Source: Algoriphagus sp. Y33
GTDB lineage: Bacteria > Bacteroidota > Bacteroidia > Cytophagales > Cyclobacteriaceae
Length of the DNA: 64,000 nucleotides
Assembly (NCBI RefSeq): GCF_014838715.1
Contig: NZ_CP061947.1
Span: forward strand, 1,798,001 to 1,862,000
Direction of reading: 5' to 3'
In this document: piece after piece, positions 62,232 through 64,000 of the stretch
How positions within the stretch are numbered: the first letter of the stretch is position 1
Layout: each line of letters starts with the position of its first letter
Made by a program: the position numbers and the translations under genes
Notes under the pieces: generated by a model
The model's input: only the letters and a program-made list of their open reading frames with translations
Told to the model about the DNA's origin: nothing
Database searches by the model: none

Positions 62232-62795
62232 CTAAATTTTATCCAAGCTTGTTTGTTTGTGGCTGCCTTGTTTCCTAAATGCACTTGGCGACATACCCGT
62301 TTCTTTTTTGAATTGGGAAGAAAGGTATGCGACGCTGCTGTAATTGAGCAGATCAGCTATTTCTGAGAGGCTTTTCTCCTTATAGAAAATCAACTCTTTT
62401 ACCCGCTCGATTTTCAATCGGGTGATGTATTTTTCTATAGTTATTCCTTCCACTTGCGAAAAAAGCTTACTCAAATACGTGTATTCATGCATGAGATTTT
62501 CGGAGATAAAACTCGAATAATTTTCCGACATGGGCTGATCAGAATGCTGTATCTGCCCGATCAAAATACTTTTGATCTGAGAGATTAAGGTTGACTTGCC
62601 TTCTTCCAGCAATTCAAAGCCACGTGCTTCGAGCGATTCCGCCAGTTGCTTCTTTTGAGGAAACTCAGGGTGGGAATCCAGCACTATTTTTCCCAATTCC
62701 ACCGTAGAGTAGGGCAGTTGCAGCCGGTTTAGAACTTCCTTCACAGAAGCAATGCAGCGGGGACAGACCATGTTTTTGACGTATATCAGAGGCAT
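62232..62795 (-). CDS. AraC-family regulator with N-terminal HMA-like metal-binding domain
   Basis: 187 residues. Residues 1-70 are a ferredoxin-like HMA domain with metal motif MVCPRC (C11, C14). Residues about 95-185 form the two-HTH AraC domain with KYITRLKIERVKELIFYKEKSLSEIADLLNYSSVAYLSSQFKKETGMSP. The fusion suggests a regulator whose DNA binding responds to copper or a similar metal; copA-linked regulators of this layout occur in Bacteroidota, though here it is 14 kb from copA. Monocistronic. Confidence 0.9.
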   Translation of the reverse strand: MPLIYVKNMVCPRCIASVKEVLNRLQLPYSTVELGKIVLDSHPEFPQKKQLAESLEARGFELLEEGKSTLISQIKSILIGQIQHSDQPMSENYSSFISENLMHEYTYLSKLFSQVEGITIEKYITRLKIERVKELIFYKEKSLSEIADLLNYSSVAYLSSQFKKETGMSPSAFRKQGSHKQTSLDKI

Positions 62796-63301
62796 ATTTC
62801 AGAAATTGTTCCCATTATAACCGGATTCCATCAAGCAAAAGTTCTTAGATTTTCCTAAAGGTATATGATTCTCCGCAGTGATGACAATTGGCATCATCCC
62901 TTGCTTGCTTATCGTAAATACTCTTTTGTTTTAGGGGGAAGTCGGAAACGTTATGTTGCCTATACCGGGTAGGTAAAAAGTCCTATTTTAGCTTTATATC
63001 TCTGACTGTCCCGTAATATTGCGGAAAGGATGGGATATGGGTAAGAAGGGGCTGTCTCATATGTCACTTTCGGGATTGCTTCAACAACTATTGTATTGTG
63101 ACTCAAGCCAGATAAGGTGAAAGTGACAAGGGTGAAAGAAGCTAACCTTTCACCTTTATCCTTTCTCCTTTACCCAAAAGGGATTGCTTAATAGGATGTT
63201 ACTTTTTTAGAATAAAATAATTGCCAATTATGAGACAGCCTCTTTAAATTAGAATGGTGCCAAGTCAACGCTTGAATAGCGGGTAGGGCGGGAGTTTATC
63301 C
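62796..63301. other. Intergenic region with MITE-like element
   Basis: No gene is supported. Positions 63046-63245 form the MITE-like element listed separately. The part 62796-63045 shows no repeat or convincing frame. Confidence 0.5.
63046..63245. mobile_element. MITE-like element with GGCTGTCTCATA terminal repeats
   Basis: The left end AAGGGGCTGTCTCATA (about 63046-63061) and right end TATGAGACAGCCTCTT (about 63229-63244) are inverted with one mismatch over 16 bases. Between them lie inner inverted words GGTGAAAG/CTTTCACC and two GGGATTGCTT direct repeats. The ends resemble GAGGCTGTCTCA-type IS ends; there is no transposase frame, so it is a non-autonomous element about 200 bp long. No target-site duplication was evident. 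Confidence 0.6.
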
Positions 63302-63658
63302 TTAGTCGATCTTTTCGAGAAAAATCCTGGAAATAACCAATAAGCCGAGTGCTATTAGAGGCATTGCAAGGGTGTTGACGGGATGCCCGTTGGCAGAATG
63401 AGCTATAAAAGCAGAGATAAACGTGATCCCAAAACCTGCATAGGCCCATTCTTTGATCAGTTTGGGAACTGCGGGAATCAGCAATACCAAGGCTCCAATC
63501 AGTTTGGCAATTCCAAGCTCAATTCTGAAGAAATCTTTGAATCCCATCGAGGCAAATCCCTCAGATACACTTGGATCGGAGAAATATGCATATGCGCTGA
63601 AAAGCATCATAAGTGACACCAATCCTGTAGCTACCCAGTAAATAATTTTGTTTTTCAT
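63302..63658 (-). CDS. DoxX family membrane protein
   Basis: 118 residues with four predicted TM helices. The DoxX/DoxD-like layout is clear: MKNKIIYWVATGLVSLMMLFSAYAYF, then GFKDFFRIELGIAKLIGALVLLIPAVPKLIKEWAYAGF, and HPVNTLAMPLIALGLLVIS. Often redox-stress linked and controlled by adjacent HxlR regulators, which matches the divergent HxlR gene. The start codon lies at the end of repeat unit 6. Confidence 0.9.
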   Translation of the reverse strand: MKNKIIYWVATGLVSLMMLFSAYAYFSDPSVSEGFASMGFKDFFRIELGIAKLIGALVLLIPAVPKLIKEWAYAGFGITFISAFIAHSANGHPVNTLAMPLIALGLLVISRIFLEKID

Positions 63659-63770
63659 GTGATTATAATTTGTTTTTTAAAAGCCACATGCCCGCCTGTC
63701 GTCGGACATGGAATCTCGCATATGGGATAATCATCCCAGGGTCTGTCGTTTTTGACATGCTCGATTTCGT
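63653..63770 (-). repeat. Dispersed leader-like repeat, unit 6
   Basis: Full-length unit whose end forms the DoxX start (CAT on the plus strand at 63656-63658). On the minus strand the first codon is ACG instead of ATG, but an in-frame ATG at 63758 gives 31 residues starting MSKTTDPGMIIPYARFHV and ending KNKL before TAA at 63663. It lies in the DoxX leader, inside the HxlR-DoxX intergenic region. Confidence 0.65.
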
Positions 63771-63822
63771 AAGTGTAATTTTTTTCACAAACCTAAAGGA
63801 ATTAACTATACATTTGTAAGTA

Positions 63823-63857
63823 CTATAACGTTGTATAGCACTATACTTTGGTATAGT
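63823..63857. promoter_or_regulatory. HxlR-type operator with TATAG half-sites
   Basis: CTATAACGTTGTATAG (63823-63838) and ACTATACTTTGGTATAGT (63840-63857) are adjacent near-perfect palindromes with the same CTATA/TATAG half-site. A further half CTATAC lies at 63806. The group sits between DoxX and the HxlR gene, where a regulator would control both. TACTTTG inside is a -7-like box. Confidence 0.65.
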
Positions 63858-63884
63858 TTTGACTAGATTACTATCAGAAGACTA

Positions 63885-64000
63885 ATGGAGAAGCTAAATA
63901 AATCAAACCACCCGCAGTGTACAGGCATTATTCGGCCTGTACAGGATGCTTTGGACGTATTGAATGGGAAATGGAAGCTACCTATTATTGTTGCTTTGCT
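63885..64000 (+). CDS. HxlR family transcriptional regulator (partial)
   Basis: Only the first 38 codons are visible; the gene is cut by the right edge. They read MEKLNKSNHPQCTGIIRP, then QDALDVLNGKWKLPIIVAL. The CT/C (Cys12) before IRPVQDALDVLxGKWKLPI is typical of HxlR winged-helix regulators, which sense thiol or aldehyde stress through this cysteine. Divergent from doxX across a palindrome cluster. Confidence 0.88.
   Translation, partial: MEKLNKSNHPQCTGIIRPVQDALDVLNGKWKLPIIVAL

Noticed and set aside
63249..63449. Short frame overlapping the doxX 3' end
   Set aside because: Shadow of doxX in another frame.

Overview
The window reads as chromosomal DNA of a Bacteroidota bacterium, most likely a Cyclobacteriaceae-type organism (Algoriphagus and relatives); this is inferred from gene content, not from a marker gene. 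The supporting evidence is SusC/SusD pairs, FecR/ECF-sigma regulation, CusABC efflux proteins with DUF3347 and HYC_CC_PP companions, DUF4301 and DUF1080 proteins, TAnnTTTG-like promoters and AT-rich leaders. No rRNA, tRNA, CRISPR array, transposase or prophage was seen.

Layout. 1-4.0 kb: a SusC-like receptor cut by the left edge and a secreted double-DUF1080 protein, each preceded by a LacI-type operator. 4.3-10.3 kb: housekeeping genes (THUMP-type RNA methyltransferase, DUF4301, the pxpABC 5-oxoprolinase operon, a YdeI-like protein). 10.5-16.8 kb: a signalling block with two histidine kinases, two single-domain response regulators and a sigma-54 activator, around two small stress-type envelope proteins. 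17.0-20.8 kb: a TonB receptor and a DUF4374-like lipoprotein, probably for iron or siderophore uptake. 21.2-23.9 kb: two secreted beta-propeller proteins, then a DUF2752/TM2 membrane pair. 24.2-33.5 kb: a poorly described block. It has a four-gene operon (a zinc-ribbon protein, a 1308-residue zinc-ribbon giant, a DUF1266-like protein and a 752-residue TPR protein) and, divergently, two overlapping genes, the second of which looks like a signal-peptide-bearing Hcp/TssD-like protein. 33.7-48.1 kb: a methyltransferase and a large copper/heavy-metal island (DUF3347, PepSY, CusB, TolC, CusA, HYC_CC_PP, an exported CHY zinc finger, HMA protein, CopA) with an AAA ATPase. 48.7-50.7 kb: a two-gene ATPase plus RloB cassette resembling AbiL/RloAB phage defence, with a striking palindromic leader. 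50.9-62.0 kb: a polysaccharide/sugar utilisation locus transcribed leftward: ECF sigma, FecR, SusC with STN domain, SusD, DUF1080, cytochrome c fused to a propeller. 62.2-64.0 kb: an HMA-AraC fusion regulator, a MITE-like element, DoxX, and the start of an HxlR regulator.

Two things link distant parts of the window. First, three near-identical CGCAATCG(A/T/G)TTGCG operators lie before SusC-1, DUF1080-1 and FecR, suggesting one LacI-family regulator (not in the window) ties the two sugar loci together. Second, a roughly 97-120 bp repeat occurs six times (plus one degraded copy), always in the same orientation. On the minus strand each unit keeps an open frame for a short peptide related to MKSSMSKTTH...GMII...ARF, and in two cases the unit's end supplies the start codon of the next gene (SusD, DoxX). 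This family and the zinc-ribbon/TPR operon are the best candidates for something undescribed.
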